Of a DNA stretch of 13,572 nucleotides, positions 12,737 to 13,572 are shown piece by piece (the first letter of the stretch is position 1; each line of letters begins with the position of its first letter). The notes beneath the pieces were generated by a model, which was not told where the DNA came from, made no database searches, and was given only the letters and a program-made list of their open reading frames with translations. Source of the stretch: 13-2-20CM-68-14 sp036378475 (GTDB lineage Bacteria; Actinomycetota; Thermoleophilia; Gaiellales; Gaiellaceae); assembly GCA_036378475.1 (NCBI GenBank), contig DASUWJ010000093.1:1-13572 (forward strand), given 5' to 3'. The position numbers and the translations under genes were made by a program.

Positions 12737-13330
12737 TCAGTTGAAGCGCCGCTGGGTGGCCTCGAGCCCTTCTCGAGCGAGCGTCTCGACTGCCTCTGCC
12801 CCCGTTTCGACCAGCCGCTCGGCAGCGTCTGTCGGCTCGAACGGCGAGAGCACGTAGTCGGCCACCGAGCGCGGGTCGCCGCGCCCGGGGCGGCCGACCC
12901 CGAGCCGAAGGCGCAGAAACTCCTGCGTCCCGAGCGCCTGCGCCAGCGAGCGGAGCCCGTTGTGCCCCGCCAGGCCGCCGCCGGCGCGGGCCTGCACTCG
13001 CCCTCGCTCGAGATCGACATCGTCGTGCACGACCAGCAAGGACGCCGGCTCGACCTTGAAGAACTTCGCCGCCGCGGCGACCGAGCGGCCGGAGTCGTTC
13101 ATGAACGTCTCCGGTTTGAGCAGCGCGAGCCTCAGCTCCCCGAGCCGCAGCAGCGCGAGCTGCCCCGAGAACTTCCCCCGCCAGGAACCGTCGAACCGGC
13201 GGGCGAGCTCGTCGGCCACGAGCCAGCCGGCGTTGTGACGGGTCTGCTCGTAGCGCCGGCCCGGGTTGCCAAGCCCGACCACGAGCAGGTCGAGCGTCGG
13301 GGCGCGCTCGCCCCGACGAAACAGCTGCAC
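12737..13330 (-). CDS. pth: Peptidyl-tRNA hydrolase
   Basis: A 197-residue bacterial-type Pth, which frees tRNA from peptidyl-tRNAs that drop off the ribosome. The active-site set is complete: VVGLGNPG with N22, catalytic H32 in TRHNAGW, F76-M77-N78 in KPETFMNDSG, H102-D103-D104 in VVHDDVDL, and N124 in AGHNGLRS. Length is normal for the family. GTG at 13330 adds about 15 residues before the conserved LLVVGLGNPG; it is preceded by GAGGG at seven-base spacing and begins three bases after the L25 stop, so I prefer it over internal starts. L25-pth-mfd is a common actinobacterial run. Confidence 0.95.
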   Translation of the reverse strand: MQLFRRGERAPTLDLLVVGLGNPGRRYEQTRHNAGWLVADELARRFDGSWRGKFSGQLALLRLGELRLALLKPETFMNDSGRSVAAAAKFFKVEPASLLVVHDDVDLERGRVQARAGGGLAGHNGLRSLAQALGTQEFLRLRLGVGRPGRGDPRSVADYVLSPFEPTDAAERLVETGAEAVETLAREGLEATQRRFN

Positions 13331-13333
13331 GGG

Positions 13334-13572
13334 CTAGCCCTCGGTCGTGCCGTGCTCGCCGGCGGCGTCCGCCCCCGGCTCGGCCGGTGCCTCTGCGGCA
13401 CCCTCGGGTGCCTCCTCGCCCTCGGGCACCTCGCCCTCGGGCAGCTCGCCCTCCTCGAGCTCCTCTTCCTCGGGCTCGGGCTCGACGATCCGGGTCGGCA
13501 TCGTCACCGTCGCCAGCACCGTCTCCTCGGGATCGTCGAGATAGGTGACGCCCTCCCTGGCGGGTAGGTCTG
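13334..13572 (-). CDS. rplY: Ribosomal protein L25 (CTC/TL5 type), C-terminal fragment
   Basis: Only the last 78 residues are in the window; the gene continues past the right edge. The visible part begins DLPAREGVTYLDDPEETVLATVTMP, matching the end of the TL5/CTC C-terminal domain of long L25 proteins that bind 5S rRNA, followed by an acidic tail of about 45 residues rich in Glu, Pro and Gly (EGELPEGEVPEGEEAPEG). Acidic tails of this kind are common on CTC-type L25 and vary in length. Its position directly upstream of pth supports the call. The stop is three bases from the pth start. Confidence 0.85.
   Translation of the reverse strand, partial: DLPAREGVTYLDDPEETVLATVTMPTRIVEPEPEEEELEEGELPEGEVPEGEEAPEGAAEAPAEPGADAAGEHGTTEG
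13401..13460. repeat. Imperfect 15-bp tandem repeats in the L25 tail
   Basis: TCGCCCTCGGGCACC (13416-13430) and TCGCCCTCGGGCAGC (13431-13445) differ by one base; flanking 15-bp units at 13401-13415 and 13446-13460 are more diverged. They encode the in-frame five-residue pattern EGExP of the acidic tail, so copy changes would lengthen or shorten the tail without a frameshift. Confidence 0.6.

Noticed and set aside
9730..12744. Very long open frame (about 1000 codons) on the plus strand opposite mfd
   Set aside because: It is the high-GC mirror frame of a well-supported Mfd gene; its product is Arg/Glu/Leu/Asp-rich with no recognisable domain.
12658..13020. Upstream extension of the Mfd frame through pth
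   Set aside because: It lies in a different phase over a complete Pth gene with catalytic residues and has low-complexity composition; the frame is open only by chance.
1..13572. Mobile element, CRISPR, defence or biosynthetic cluster
   Set aside because: No transposase, integrase, repeat-spacer pattern, Cas, nuclease or tailoring enzyme was seen; all larger genes are housekeeping or signalling.

Overview
This is a high-GC chromosomal window whose gene order (L25 – pth – mfd – parvulin lipoprotein – mazG – eno – [pyk] – ftsB-like – DUF501) is the conserved actinobacterial housekeeping block. The protein style (Arg/Glu-rich, lipobox LAAC, BldC/excisionase-like HTH, multi-GAF protein) suggests an actinomycete outside the classical Streptomyces/Mycobacterium groups. 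Thermoleophilia is my best guess; that placement is inference and needs a database search. I see no phage, insertion sequence, CRISPR, tRNA or rRNA, and no intergenic gap longer than 142 bp.

Layout, left to right. 1-1239 (minus): N-terminal 413 residues of a multi-GAF signalling protein that runs off the left edge. 1299-1529 (plus): small single-pass membrane protein. 1595-1819 (minus): small zinc-ribbon protein. 1879-2364 (plus): four-helix membrane protein whose 3' end overlaps a PAP2 phosphatase gene (2300-2833, minus) tail to tail. 2830-3423 (minus): MerR/BldC-type HTH fused to a C-terminal receiver domain, directly coupled to the PAP2 gene. 3566-4694 (minus): ftsB/divIC-like gene, DUF501 gene and a small conserved-looking gene, tightly packed. 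4737-6152 (minus): pyruvate kinase. 6225-7496 (minus): enolase. 7493-8287 (minus): MazG. 8289-9356 (minus): parvulin lipoprotein. 9388-12657 (minus): Mfd. 12737-13330 (minus): peptidyl-tRNA hydrolase. 13334-13572 (minus): C-terminal end of ribosomal protein L25.

The right-hand 9 kb is one leftward gene train. It carries translation quality control (L25, Pth), transcription-coupled repair (Mfd), extracytoplasmic folding (parvulin), nucleotide-pool cleansing (MazG), the last two glycolytic steps (Eno, Pyk) and a divisome component (FtsB-like). The left-hand 3.4 kb holds signalling and small membrane or zinc proteins in mixed orientation, several apparently expressed from leaderless promoters.

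No clearly new multi-gene system is visible. The most unusual signals are two gene starts, eno and PAP2, where the only sensible start codon is a CTG embedded in a CTGA stop-start overlap; a DNA-binding domain in front of a receiver domain, with a dyad in its own promoter; a set of apparently leaderless promoters; and a perfect 8-bp hairpin just ahead of the mfd start.
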